Below are positions 36,042-44,797 of a stretch of DNA of 64,000 nucleotides, piece by piece. The stretch spans positions 62,001-126,000 of the forward strand of contig NZ_BSDY01000009.1 of assembly GCF_027925155.1 (NCBI RefSeq). The letters are read 5' to 3'. The number at the start of each line of letters is the position of its first letter. Position 1 is the stretch's first letter. This DNA comes from Propionigenium maris DSM 9537 (lineage in GTDB: Bacteria > Fusobacteriota > Fusobacteriia > Fusobacteriales > Fusobacteriaceae). The position numbers and the translations under genes are program-made. The notes under the pieces are model-generated. The model made no database searches and was not told the origin of the DNA. It saw only the letters and a program-made list of their open reading frames with translations.

Positions 36042-36468
36042 CTCTCTTCTCCTTACTGATCCTATAATTTATTTCATCTTTCCATCAGTAAGGTTACTAC
36101 ACCGTTCTAACCATCTTCTCCTCCACTCAGCCATCAACTTTCCTCTTCAGTATACCATATCTTCCTAAAAAATTTTTTACCAAATTTATTAAAACCTCTA
36201 ACTTTTATAATTACTCCACACAATAAAAATTATTTTTTAAAAATAATAATTTCAACTTTATCTACAGAATTATAACTAACAGGATTACTAAGTCAAATTT
36301 AAGTTTTTACCACTCAAAACCCCTCTAATTCTCTTTTTCACCCTTGCTTTTGTCAAAAACCTAACTATCAATCTAAAATACTTAAAAAATCTTCATATAG
36401 ACACTTTCCCACAATTAGTATAAAATTATCTAAGACTAATTAATGATTTTTATATTGAGGTGTAACTA
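36042..36468. other. Gene-free AT-rich stretch
   Basis: A 427-base divergent intergenic region, very AT-rich, with no convincing ORF, hairpin terminator or repeat. It presumably holds the promoters of the acetyltransferase (minus) and the small lipoprotein (plus). Confidence 0.5.
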
Positions 36469-36705
36469 ATGAAAAATATTATAATTCTTTCCATGCTTAT
36501 TATCCTTACCGCCTGCACAAGTAAAGAGGTCAGAATGACCGACCCCAACTTGGAGATGAAAGGCTTCGAGCTCTACTATAAGGAGGAGCCATTTACAGGA
36601 ACCGTCATCCAGCAGATACCATTAACAGACTCAGAGTTGAGAATCAAGTATAAAAATGGTATTCCGACAGCTCAGGACTTTGATCAGCTGCCAACTCCTG
36701 AATAA
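36469..36705 (+). CDS. Small lipoprotein (78 aa)
   Basis: A 78-residue protein with a lipoprotein signal (MKNIIILSMLIILTAC, lipidated Cys16). It has a short mature part containing one MORN-like stretch (ELYYKEEPFTGTVIQQIP ... ELRIKYKNGIP), as seen in toxin-antitoxin-like or fusobacterial MORN lipoproteins. GAGGTG precedes the ATG. The function is unknown. Confidence 0.7.
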   Translation: MKNIIILSMLIILTACTSKEVRMTDPNLEMKGFELYYKEEPFTGTVIQQIPLTDSELRIKYKNGIPTAQDFDQLPTPE

Positions 36706-36735
36706 GCAAAGGATTAGTAAATTCAGTGCAAGTTA

Positions 36736-36773
36736 GGAGCAGGGAGGAAACTTTCCCTGCTCTTAATATTTTT
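36736..36773 (+). terminator. Terminator of the small lipoprotein gene
   Basis: GAGCAGGGA and TCCCTGCTC arms around a short loop, followed by TTAATATTTTT. Confidence 0.75.
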
Positions 36774-36841
36774 GATCTGCCTTATATCACACCATGAACA
36801 CACTTTAACAGTCAGGTTACAATCTACCCTAGGAGGTTTAC

Positions 36842-37687
36842 ATGAAAAAAGATATTACCCTACTTCACATAGCAGTCTTCCTCTTTGGCCTCTCAGGCCT
36901 CTTTGGAAAGCTTATCTCATCTCCAGCCGAGATAATCGTAAGCGGAAGAGTTATCTCGGCTACTATATTTATATATATAGTATTAAAAATAAAAAAGGAG
37001 AAGATTGAACTTTTCTCCCCAGAATCTCTAAAGATAATTGGAGTACAGGGAACCCTCCTATTTCTTCACTGGTTCTCCTTCTTTCAATCTATAAAACTAT
37101 CCACTGTTGCTCTGGGGCTTCTGTCATTTTCAACTTTCCCCGTGTTCACTACTTTTATGGAGCCATTATTTCTTAGGCTTCCCCTGGACAAAAAAAAGGT
37201 AGTAATAGCTCTTATCACACTTATGGGAGTAGCCGTTGTTGCTCCCATAGGAAACATGGACTCCCATATGACAAGGGGCATCCTTCTTGGATTTTTTTCA
37301 GGTTTTTCCTTTGCTCTTCTGGCGGTCATCAATAAAAAGCTGTCGGTAGCAACCTCGGGAATAAAACTGACATTCTACCAGTGTTTTGGAGCTTCCCTCT
37401 GCTCTATACCTGTTTTGCTCTCAAACATATCAACACTTCCCTCTGGGAGGGAGCTGGGCCTTTTAATAAGCCTGGGAGTTATCTTTACAGGAATTGCCCA
37501 CGCCCTCTTCGTTTCATCTCTGAGGAGTGTCAGCGCTTCCACCGTCAGTGTAACTACCTGTCTGGAGCCCGTTTACGGAATAGCCTTTGCTGCTGTAATC
37601 TTAGGGGAGATACCTACTATGAAGATCTTTTTAGGCTGTTCCCTCATCCTTATGGCAGCCTTCTCCTCAGCTAGGATAGAAGAGTAG
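36842..37687 (+). CDS. EamA/DMT-family transporter
   Basis: A 281-residue protein with ten predicted membrane helices in two EamA repeats (about 5-130 and 145-275). Typical features are the early FGLSGLFGKL helix, FFQSIKLSTVALGLLSFSTFPVF at the end of the first repeat and SASTVSVTTCLEPVYGIAFAAVILGEIP in the second. Members export metabolites or amino acids; the substrate is unknown. TAGGAGGTTTAC precedes the ATG. The gene is monocistronic. Confidence 0.9.
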   Translation: MKKDITLLHIAVFLFGLSGLFGKLISSPAEIIVSGRVISATIFIYIVLKIKKEKIELFSPESLKIIGVQGTLLFLHWFSFFQSIKLSTVALGLLSFSTFPVFTTFMEPLFLRLPLDKKKVVIALITLMGVAVVAPIGNMDSHMTRGILLGFFSGFSFALLAVINKKLSVATSGIKLTFYQCFGASLCSIPVLLSNISTLPSGRELGLLISLGVIFTGIAHALFVSSLRSVSASTVSVTTCLEPVYGIAFAAVILGEIPTMKIFLGCSLILMAAFSSARIEE

Positions 37688-37727
37688 GTTTTCCTATAAA
37701 GACCGTTAACACTTACCCTTACCCTTT

Positions 37728-37757
37728 AAAAAAAGCCCTGGATTCCAGGGCTTTTTT
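37728..37757. terminator. Bidirectional terminator
   Basis: GCCCTGG-ATT-CCAGGGC flanked by A7 and T6, between the EamA gene and the YgdR-like lipoprotein. Confidence 0.93.
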
Positions 37758-37761
37758 CATT

Positions 37762-38115
37762 CTACTCTACCGTCTCCTCTTCCACTACCTCCGTTACTGC
37801 ATCCTCCTTAGTAGCAGCTTCAGGCTCTGCTACAGGAGCCTCAACAGGTTCTGCTACTACCTCCTCTTTTTGTTCCTCTGCAATTATGCCTTCAGGAATC
37901 TCAGCTCCCTCTGGCTGAATAAGCTTCACACTCTTGGAGTTTACACTTCCTCTATTCCCCTCAACATCTTCATACTCATAGTACTTGGTTCTCTTGTTAA
38001 ATTTAGGTTCATCCTTTGTCTTTATCACACTTCCGTCATTCAATACAATAGTCTGGGGACTGCTGCAGCTTATAATCACCAGACTCATTAATCCTGCTAT
38101 GATTATCTTTTTCAT
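37762..38115 (-). CDS. YgdI/YgdR-like lipoprotein with acidic tail
   Basis: A 117-residue lipoprotein: signal MKKIIIAGLMSLVIISC with the lipidated Cys17. A small beta-domain (19-70) follows, with the YgdI/YgdR pattern TIVLNDGSVIKTKDEPKFNK ... YYEYEDVEGNRGSVNSKSVKLI, and then a Glu/Val/Ala/Pro-rich acidic tail (80-117) that is probably disordered. The start at 38115 follows AAGGAGGATGAA; the longer open frame to 38214 lacks a ribosome binding site and would bury the signal peptide. The function is unknown. Confidence 0.8.
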   Translation of the reverse strand: MKKIIIAGLMSLVIISCSSPQTIVLNDGSVIKTKDEPKFNKRTKYYEYEDVEGNRGSVNSKSVKLIQPEGAEIPEGIIAEEQKEEVVAEPVEAPVAEPEAATKEDAVTEVVEEETVE

Positions 38116-38256
38116 TTCATCCTCCTTTTTATATGAAAATATATACCGCTTTATTCCACTGTTCTCCCTGAAATCCTCTTTTACCGCAATTAGCAGCCCA
38201 TTCACCTCTAACAATTAAAAGTCTCTCATTTATCTTGAATTAGGTTTTCATCCATA

Positions 38257-38280
38257 CAAAAAGCCGGAATCCTCCGGCTC
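38257..38280 (-). terminator. Terminator of the ilv operon
   Basis: AGCCGGA-ATCC-TCCGGCT with A's on the plus-strand left (U tract on the minus strand), 15 bases past the ilvC stop. Confidence 0.85.
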
Positions 38281-38293
38281 ACTCCTTCTATTC

Positions 38294-39241
38294 TTAGACC
38301 ATCATCCCTCTCAGTCTCTCTCCTACCACCTCCATCTGATGCTTACTCTTCTCCTCCCTTGTACCCTTGAGGTTTTTCATTCCGTTCTTGTATTCGGTGC
38401 AGAACTTATCAGCAAAGGTACCGTCCTGGATCTCCTCTAAAACCTTTTTCATCTCCCTCTTGGTGTCCTCAGTTACAATCCTCTTTCCTACCTCATAGTC
38501 TCCATATTCAGCTGTATTGGAGATGGAACTTCTCATAGATGTAAATCCTCCCTCTACCACCATATCAACTATAAGCTTCATCTCGTGTACACACTCAAAG
38601 TAAGCGCTTTCTGGAGAGTAACCAGCCTCTACAAGAGTTTCATACCCTGCCCTCATTAGTTCACTTACTCCTCCACACAATACAGCCTGTTCTCCAAATA
38701 AATCCGTTTCCGTCTCTTCTTTAAAGGTTGTTTCAAGGATTCCTGCTCTTCTTCCGCCAATTCCAGCGGCCCATGCCATAGCTACATCCTTGGTATCTCC
38801 AGTTACATCTCTGTATACCGCCACAAGGCACGGAGTCCCCTTACCCTCTGTATAAGTCCTCCTAACCATATGTCCCGGTCCCTTGGGAGCTACCATGAAT
38901 ACATTAACCTCCTGGTGAGGCTCTACCTTATTGTAGTGGATATTAAATCCGTGACCAAACCCCAGATAAGCTCCCTTCCTTAGGTTAGGTGCTACGCTTT
39001 TCTCATATACTTCCGGCTGAACCTCATCTGGCACCAGCATCATCACTACATCCGATCCCTTTACTGCATCCTCCACAGAAGCAACCTTCAGCCCGGCCTC
39101 CTCTGCCCTGCTCCAGTTTGCCGATCCCTCTCTCAGCCCCACAGTTACATCTGCTCCAGAATCCATCAGATTCAGTGCATGGGCATGTCCCTGAGATCCA
39201 TATCCTACTACTGCTACTCTTTTATTTAATAACTTCTCCAT
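38294..39241 (-). CDS. ilvC: Ketol-acid reductoisomerase (class I)
   Basis: A 315-residue enzyme that isomerises and reduces acetolactate or acetohydroxybutyrate with NADPH and Mg2+. The Rossmann motif GYGSQGHA is at residues 13-20 and the C-terminal metal-binding knot starts at [14 protein letters not shown]. The N-terminus lacks the usual roughly 13 residues (KIYYDxDAD type) before the nucleotide-binding strand. GAGGAGGAG lies at correct spacing before ATG 39241 and no upstream start fits, so the short form appears genuine. It is the last gene of ilvE-D-B-H-C. Confidence 0.96.
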   Translation of the reverse strand: MEKLLNKRVAVVGYGSQGHAHALNLMDSGADVTVGLREGSANWSRAEEAGLKVASVEDAVKGSDVVMMLVPDEVQPEVYEKSVAPNLRKGAYLGFGHGFNIHYNKVEPHQEVNVFMVAPKGPGHMVRRTYTEGKGTPCLVAVYRDVTGDTKDVAMAWAAGIGGRRAGILETTFKEETETDLFGEQAVLCGGVSELMRAGYETLVEAGYSPESAYFECVHEMKLIVDMVVEGGFTSMRSSISNTAEYGDYEVGKRIVTEDTKREMKKVLEEIQDGTFADKFCTEYKNGMKNLKGTREEKSKHQMEVVGERLRGMMV

Positions 39242-39256
39242 CTTAACTCCTCCTCT

Positions 39257-39739
39257 TTAGAGACCTAAGCCCCTATGCATACTCGTTACTCCTGTTCTCG
39301 CCACTTCAAGAACCCCAAACTCCTCAGCTACCTCAAGATATCCCTCTATCTTCTCTCGCCCACCAGTGAGCTCCACAATTACATTATTCTTAGATGTATC
39401 TATTATGCTCCCCCTGTATAGCCTTGTCAACTCCACCACCTGGGATCTGTTTTCATTATCAACTCCTATCTTTATAAGGGCCAGCTCCCTCTCTACACTG
39501 CTATCTGTAAACTCCTTTACCACAGTTACGTCGTAGAGCTTTCTGGCCTGGGATATTACCTGGTTAACTGTATATTCATTCCAGCTCCCAGATATGGTCA
39601 TTCTTACCCTGTTATCCTCACTGGTTCTCCCAGCTGTTATAGTATCTATATTTATCCCCCTCTTCTGAAAGAGGCCCGATACCTTACTCAGTACCCCAGA
39701 GTTATCCTTCATTATGATCAAAATATTACGCTTCTCCAT
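39257..39739 (-). CDS. ilvH: Acetolactate synthase small (regulatory) subunit
   Basis: A 160-residue protein with an N-terminal ACT domain (residues 3-75; IIMKDNSGVLSKVSGLFQKRGINIDTI) and the C-terminal ALS regulatory domain. It activates the catalytic subunit and mediates valine feedback inhibition. It overlaps ilvB by 14 bases, which implies coupled translation and fixed stoichiometry. ilvC follows 15 bases later. Confidence 0.95.
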   Translation of the reverse strand: MEKRNILIIMKDNSGVLSKVSGLFQKRGINIDTITAGRTSEDNRVRMTISGSWNEYTVNQVISQARKLYDVTVVKEFTDSSVERELALIKIGVDNENRSQVVELTRLYRGSIIDTSKNNVIVELTGGREKIEGYLEVAEEFGVLEVARTGVTSMHRGLGL

Positions 39740-41420
39740 CTCTCCTCCCCTCTATGGTTTCTCCTACAGACCTTCCAGCAGGAATAATCGGATATACATT
39801 ATCTCCCCTTGGAACCACCACCTCAACAATTAGTGGCTCATCATCTAGGAGCTCCCCCTGGATCTCTCTTAACTCCTCCATACTCTCCACTCTTCTTCCC
39901 CTCAGGCCATAGGCCCTTCCAAGGGTTAAGAAATCCGGGTTATATTCCAGTTCCACATGGGAAAATCTTTTGTCATTAAATAACTCCTGCCACTGCCTTA
40001 CCATCCCCAGGGAGCTGTTATTAAAGATAAAGACCTTTACCGGTAGCCTGTATTGTGCCAGGAGCATAAGCTCCTGCTGATTCATCTGAAAACCTCCATC
40101 TCCGGAAATAGCCACCACACGGCTATCAGGTTTGGCTACCTGAGCTCCGATTGCTGAGGGAAGTCCATATCCCATGGTTCCAGCTCCTCCAGATGTACAC
40201 AGGGTATACTCCCTCTTAAACCCATAGGTCTGGGCTGTAAACATCTGGTGCTGTCCCACATCCGTTGTCACGATGGTATCCTCTGGCATAATTTCACTGA
40301 GATACTTTAGCATCCTCTTTGAAAGGAGCTCCTCGGTCCCAACTCTTCCACAAGGTCCATCCTTCCACTTACTTCTCCAGCCACTGTGCTCCCCTAGGTC
40401 CCTGTGCTCCAATACCTTTTGCAGCACCTCCCTTGCATCTCCCACAACAGCCAGATCAGCTCTCACACTCTTATTGATCTCAGCTTCATCTATATCCACA
40501 TGGATCTTTTTGGCATTGGGTGCAAACCTTGTGGCATCTCCCACAATCCTGTCATCAAACCTCATTCCCAGGCTTATGAAGAGATCACATTCATCCACAC
40601 AGGTATTTGCCCTCTTAGATCCATGCATACCTATCATCCCCAGATATCCAGGTGTACCCTCTGCTATACTTCCGAGTCCCATAAGTGTTGAAACACTTGG
40701 CACTCCGCTTCTTTCCACTACCTCCTGCAGTTCTCTGGCAGCACCACTTCTCACCACGCCACCACCAGCTACTATAAGCGGCCTTTTAGCCTCCTTCAGC
40801 ATCTTCACAAACTCCTCTACACTTCCATCCTCTATGGAGATGCTGTACTTCTCCTCCAGGTATATATTTTCCTTCCCGTATATCTCTTCAAATCTTTCAT
40901 ATGAGATGGAATCCATCTGCACATCCTTAGGAATATCCACAAGTACGGGCCCATGCCTTCCAACTCTCGTTAACCTGTATGCTTCCTTCAGTATCCTCGG
41001 TAGCTCCTCTATGCTGTCCACCAGATAGTTATGCTTGGTTATAGGAGATGTTATCCCCAGTACATGAGATTCCTGAAAGGAGTCCTTTCCCAGGTAGCTG
41101 CTTCCTACCTGACCTGTAATGGCCAAAAGAGGGATGGAATCCATATAAGCTGTCATTATTCCTGTGACCAGGTTTGTTGCCCCGGGACCCGATGTAGCCA
41201 GACACACTCCCACACTTCCACTCTTCACTCTGGCATAACCGTCAGCCATATGGCTTGCTCCCTGTTCATGTCTCACAAGGTAATGATTTATCTCGTGGTC
41301 ATCGTAGAGAGCATCATAGATTGGTATCACTGCTCCCCCCGGATAACCAAATATATCCTTTACTCCCATCCTCTTTAGTACTTCCAGTACAATCTGGGCT
41401 CCCTTTATTCTTCTCTTCAT
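39726..41420 (-). CDS. ilvB: Acetolactate synthase large (catalytic) subunit
   Basis: A 564-residue ThDP/FAD enzyme that condenses pyruvate with pyruvate or 2-oxobutyrate. Motifs are GYPGGAVIPIYDAL with the catalytic Glu in RHEQGASHMADGYAR, the FAD-domain regions, and the ThDP-Mg motif GDGGFQMNQQELMLLAQY ... FNN near the C-terminus. The length is standard. AGAGG precedes the ATG and ilvD ends 13 bases upstream. Confidence 0.96.
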   Translation of the reverse strand: MKRRIKGAQIVLEVLKRMGVKDIFGYPGGAVIPIYDALYDDHEINHYLVRHEQGASHMADGYARVKSGSVGVCLATSGPGATNLVTGIMTAYMDSIPLLAITGQVGSSYLGKDSFQESHVLGITSPITKHNYLVDSIEELPRILKEAYRLTRVGRHGPVLVDIPKDVQMDSISYERFEEIYGKENIYLEEKYSISIEDGSVEEFVKMLKEAKRPLIVAGGGVVRSGAARELQEVVERSGVPSVSTLMGLGSIAEGTPGYLGMIGMHGSKRANTCVDECDLFISLGMRFDDRIVGDATRFAPNAKKIHVDIDEAEINKSVRADLAVVGDAREVLQKVLEHRDLGEHSGWRSKWKDGPCGRVGTEELLSKRMLKYLSEIMPEDTIVTTDVGQHQMFTAQTYGFKREYTLCTSGGAGTMGYGLPSAIGAQVAKPDSRVVAISGDGGFQMNQQELMLLAQYRLPVKVFIFNNSSLGMVRQWQELFNDKRFSHVELEYNPDFLTLGRAYGLRGRRVESMEELREIQGELLDDEPLIVEVVVPRGDNVYPIIPAGRSVGETIEGRRDGEA

Positions 41421-41433
41421 TCTACACCTCTTT

Positions 41434-43080
41434 CTAGTATGACATTACCGCACCCTCGCTGGCCGAAGATACCAGTTTCATATATTTTTTGAGGAATCTG
41501 CTCCTCACCTCCCTGTGGGGGTGTACCAGCTTTTCTCTTCTTCTCTCGAGCTCCTCCTCATCTACCTCCACATCTATCCTCCCTCCTGGGATATCTACGG
41601 ATATCATATCTCCATCCCTTACAAGGGCTATATTCCCTCCCTCTCTGGCCTCTGGAGATACATGTCCAATGGCTGCTCCCTTGGAACCTCCAGAAAACCT
41701 TCCGTCTGTAATAAGGGCACAACTGCTGTCTAAGCCCATTCCTACAAGTACCGATGTTGGGGAGAGCATCTCCCTCATTCCTGGACCTCCCTTGGGCCCC
41801 TCATATCTGATTACTATCACATCCCCCTTAACTATCTCCTTATTTAAAAGGGCTTCCACAGCGTCCTCCTCACAGTCGTATACCTTTGCAGGACCTCTGT
41901 GTATCAGCATCCTCTCATCTACAGCCCCTGATTTAACAATTGACCCCTTAGGTGCCAGGTTCCCCTTGAGCACTGCCAGCCCCCCGTTGTTATAGTGGGG
42001 GTTATCAAATCCTCTTATTACCTCTCTGTCCCTTACAGAAACCTCCTCCACCTCTAATTTAATGTCCTCTCCATAGATGGTCGGTGTCCCCTTTATAAGA
42101 TTATTTCTATGTAACTCACTCATCACTCCGTAGATCCCACCGGCTCTGTCCAGATCCTCTATATATGATCTTCCAGCAGGAGAGAGCTTCACTATCTGCT
42201 TCACCCTTTGGGAAAGATCATGGAAATCATCCAGCCTGAGGTCAACTCCCGCCTCATAGGCTATGGCAGGAAGGTGAAGAGCTGTATTGGTAGATCCCCC
42301 CAGGGCCATATCCACAGCCACAGCATTTTCAAAAGCTTCCCTTGTAAGGATCTCACCTATGTTTTTCTTCTCCTCCAGAAGCTCCATCACTCTAATTCCA
42401 GATTCCTTTCCAAGTCTCAGCCTCTTACTGTATACCGCCGGTACTGTCCCATTCCCCTTGAGAGCAACTCCCAGAGCCTCCGTCATACAGTTCATGGTAT
42501 TTGCAGTATACATCCCTGCACAGGAACCACAGGTAGGACATGCTTCGTTTTCTAGCTCTGCTAGCTCCTCCTCACTACCATCTCTCCCAGCTGCTTCAAA
42601 TACATCTGTAAGAGCCACTCTTCTGTCCCCCACTCTTCCAGCCAGCATGGGACCCCCGCTCACAAAGACACTTGGAAGGTTCAGCCTTGCTGCTGCCATA
42701 AGCATCCCCGGTACTACCTTGTCGCAACTGGGAATAAAGACCAGTGCATCAAAGGGCATAGCTGTAGCTGAAGCCTCTATGGAGTCTGCTATTATCTCTC
42801 TTGTAGGCAAAGAGGACCTCATCCCCTCATGGTTCATTGCTATCCCGTCGCATACAGCAATGGTATTTACCTCCATGGGGACTCCTCCCCCAAGCCTTAT
42901 TCCGCTCTTTACACTTTCTGCCACCATCTTCAGGTGCATATGTCCCGGAACCACCTCATTGAAGGAGTTTACCACTCCCACCTTGGGAAGCTCCATCTCC
43001 CTGTCTGTAAGCCCCAGAGCTTTAAAAAGAGATCTGTGTGGTGCTCTTAACTTTCCTTCTGTAACTTGTCTGCTTCTCAA
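41434..43080 (-). CDS. ilvD: Dihydroxy-acid dehydratase
   Basis: A 548-residue Fe-S dehydratase that converts dihydroxyvalerates to 2-keto acids. The cluster cysteines lie in PSCDKVVPG and CPTCGSCAGMYTANTMN; CDGIAMNHEGMRSSLPTREIIADS and PGGPGMREMLSPTS-like segments (here EGPKGGPGMREML) are characteristic. It starts with TTG 43080: AGAGGAGG lies 7-8 bases upstream and the reading begins MRSRQVTEG, as in homologues. It follows ilvE by 62 bases. Confidence 0.95.
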   Translation of the reverse strand: MRSRQVTEGKLRAPHRSLFKALGLTDREMELPKVGVVNSFNEVVPGHMHLKMVAESVKSGIRLGGGVPMEVNTIAVCDGIAMNHEGMRSSLPTREIIADSIEASATAMPFDALVFIPSCDKVVPGMLMAAARLNLPSVFVSGGPMLAGRVGDRRVALTDVFEAAGRDGSEEELAELENEACPTCGSCAGMYTANTMNCMTEALGVALKGNGTVPAVYSKRLRLGKESGIRVMELLEEKKNIGEILTREAFENAVAVDMALGGSTNTALHLPAIAYEAGVDLRLDDFHDLSQRVKQIVKLSPAGRSYIEDLDRAGGIYGVMSELHRNNLIKGTPTIYGEDIKLEVEEVSVRDREVIRGFDNPHYNNGGLAVLKGNLAPKGSIVKSGAVDERMLIHRGPAKVYDCEEDAVEALLNKEIVKGDVIVIRYEGPKGGPGMREMLSPTSVLVGMGLDSSCALITDGRFSGGSKGAAIGHVSPEAREGGNIALVRDGDMISVDIPGGRIDVEVDEEELERRREKLVHPHREVRSRFLKKYMKLVSSASEGAVMSY

Positions 43081-43142
43081 ATACCTTCCTCCTCTTTACT
43101 TTGGGTTCCCTAGACCGTCCCCTGTATCTCCTCTACCTCTAT

Positions 43143-44102
43143 CTACCCTACATCAGAGATCCTCTCTTCAGAGCATACCTCCTCCTCATCCTCTACAAAG
43201 GTAAGCCAGGACTCATCATATGTTACCCTTCCATTTACTATATCAAAGTACTCCTGCTGGATTCTCTTTGTCACCTCTCCTACATATCCATCTCCTATTA
43301 CCTGGTGATCCACCTGAGTCACCCCTGTAAGCTCAGCTGCTGTTCCAGTAAAGAATACCTCATCCGCCATATACAGGAACTCCCTAGGCAGAGTCTGCTC
43401 CACAACTCTATATCCAAACTTTTCACAGATCTTCATAACAGTGTCCCTTGTAATACCACATAGGATACTTGAGCTTATTGGTGTGGTGTAGATCACTCCG
43501 TCCTTTACTATGAATAGATTTTCTCCGCTTCCCTCAGCCAGATTACCATTTACATCCAGTGCTATCCCCTCATCAAACCCAAGCTCTAATGCCTCCATCT
43601 TGATAAGCTGTCCCGAAAGATAGTTACCACAAGCCTTTACCATGGTTGGGAAGGTATTAGGTGCCGATCTTGTCCAGGAAGAGATCTTAGCCTTAATTCC
43701 CTTTTCAATTGCTTCATCCCCAAGGTATGCTCCCCACTCCCAGGCAGCTATCAGAGCATCTACCGGGCACGGCTTGGGATTTACCCCAAGGGAGTTCATC
43801 CCTCTGTAGTATAGAGGTCTGATATAGGCACTCTTTAGTTTATTTGCCCTTAGAGTATCCAGCACAGCCTTCTTGTACTCCTCCTGTGTATAGGGAGCTT
43901 CCATCCTGTATACCTTGATTCCCTCATATAATCTCTTAATGTGGTCATCCAGTCTGAATATAGCTGCTTTGCCATTTACTGTATAGGCTCTCATCCCCTC
44001 AAATACACCGCTTCCGTAGTGAACTACATGGGATAGTACATGGATCTTCGCCTCATCAAATGCCACCATCTCACCATTCATCCAAATATAATCTGCTTTC
44101 AT
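43143..44102 (-). CDS. ilvE: Branched-chain amino acid aminotransferase
   Basis: A 319-residue fold-type IV PLP enzyme that transfers the amino group to 2-oxo acids of Val, Ile and Leu. The catalytic Lys is Lys156 in TMVKACGNY. SHVVHYGSGVFEGMRAY, the cofactor-phosphate region SSSILCGITRDTV and FFTGTAAELTGV fit the family. GGGAGGAGACGG precedes ATG 44102. As the first structural gene it lies about 60 bases behind the attenuator that controls the operon. A short acidic tail (after 295) is slightly longer than usual. Confidence 0.95.
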   Translation of the reverse strand: MKADYIWMNGEMVAFDEAKIHVLSHVVHYGSGVFEGMRAYTVNGKAAIFRLDDHIKRLYEGIKVYRMEAPYTQEEYKKAVLDTLRANKLKSAYIRPLYYRGMNSLGVNPKPCPVDALIAAWEWGAYLGDEAIEKGIKAKISSWTRSAPNTFPTMVKACGNYLSGQLIKMEALELGFDEGIALDVNGNLAEGSGENLFIVKDGVIYTTPISSSILCGITRDTVMKICEKFGYRVVEQTLPREFLYMADEVFFTGTAAELTGVTQVDHQVIGDGYVGEVTKRIQQEYFDIVNGRVTYDESWLTFVEDEEEVCSEERISDVG

Positions 44103-44163
44103 AACCGTCTCCTCCCTTAATCTATCTGTATTTTAATAAATTGCTTGCAACTAATATCTGTAA

Positions 44164-44197
44164 TAAAAAAAGCTCAAACCGTAAATGGTCTGAGCTT
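44164..44197 (-). terminator. Attenuator (intrinsic terminator) of the ilv leader
   Basis: On the minus strand AGCTCAGACC-ATTTAC-GGTTTGAGCT followed by TTTTTTTATT, between the leader peptide and ilvE. Its left arm can instead pair with an identical GGTTTGAGC copy at 44219-44227, forming an antiterminator. Confidence 0.88.
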
Positions 44198-44218
44198 CCA
44201 TCAATCTATACTTCCTCT

Positions 44219-44227
44219 GCTCAAACC
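44219..44227 (-). promoter_or_regulatory. Antiterminator strand of the ilv leader
   Basis: GGTTTGAGC (minus strand), an exact duplicate of the terminator's right arm; it can pair over nine bases (one G-U) with the attenuator's left arm GCTCAGACC. A competing CCTTAT/ATAAGG hairpin just upstream could free or trap it. Confidence 0.7.
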
Positions 44228-44289
44228 TTATCAACTGTATCAAAATAAGGCGTGAACACTAGGAAAGTTTTTAATAAACTTATAATTTC

Positions 44290-44355
44290 CTATTCTTCAA
44301 GCCTGCCGCTAATAATTATTGAAATGAGGACGTATCTATTTACTACATTTATCAT
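44290..44355 (-). CDS. ilvL: ilv operon leader peptide (21 aa, Ile/Val/Leu-rich)
   Basis: A 21-codon frame starting MINVVNRYVLISIII: 10 of its 21 residues are Ile (5), Val (3) or Leu (2), with three consecutive Ile codons at positions 13-15. GGAGG lies 8 bases before ATG 44353-44355. It sits between a consensus promoter and an intrinsic attenuator ahead of ilvE. This is the classic arrangement for ribosome-mediated attenuation: stalling at Ile/Val/Leu codons when charged tRNA is scarce should favour the antiterminator. The symbol ilvL is used by analogy with enterobacteria; homology is not implied. Confidence 0.85.
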   Translation of the reverse strand: MINVVNRYVLISIIISGRLEE

Positions 44356-44395
44356 TATTCCTACCTCCGAAAACCGTACATTTTTATTGCTAAGG

Positions 44396-44424
44396 ATTAT
44401 ATGACAATTCTGTACGCATGTCAA
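44396..44424 (-). promoter_or_regulatory. Consensus promoter of the ilv operon
   Basis: On the minus strand TTGACA (44419-44424), exactly 17 bases, TATAAT (44396-44401). This perfect sigma70 consensus gives a start near 44390 and a leader of about 290 nt before ilvE. Confidence 0.93.
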
Positions 44425-44797
44425 CAACAATAATGCTATTTTTTCATTAAAAAATCTTCATCTTTTATTTAGACCTTGAATCTACTGGTCTAAATAAAGG
44501 TTTATTTTTATTTCTTTTTAACCACATTCCTCTTAAAATTGACTCCTCTCTGCCATTTAAACTTTCTGAACTCCCGTTTAAAACATTCCCCTAGGATACT
44601 TCCCCTTCAAAAAGAAAATTCTCCCCTCCTCCTTCTTTTTTATGCAAGATTTTAATATAACATTATTTAAGAACACAAGAGACAACTTACTATCAGACCG
44701 GTTTTAAATTCTTGCTATTTTATTAGCCATCTATTTAAATAAAAAATTCCCCCTAAAGGTTTTTAACTGCTATAAAGCTAGATCAAAGGAATATCTC
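44425..44797. other. Gene-free AT-rich stretch between ilv promoter and decayed signalling gene
   Basis: No ORF, terminator or repeat that I can support. It lies upstream of both the ilv promoter (minus) and the pseudogene (plus). Confidence 0.5.

Noticed and set aside
38115..38214. N-terminal extension of the YgdR-like lipoprotein
   Set aside because: The longer frame lacks a ribosome binding site and would place the lipoprotein signal internally; AAGGAGG precedes ATG 38115.
40273..41028. 251-residue plus-strand open frame
   Set aside because: Antisense shadow of ilvB with no domain and no ribosome binding site.
42287..43204. 305-residue plus-strand open frame
   Set aside because: Antisense shadow of ilvD; low-complexity Ser/Pro/Leu composition and no initiation signal.
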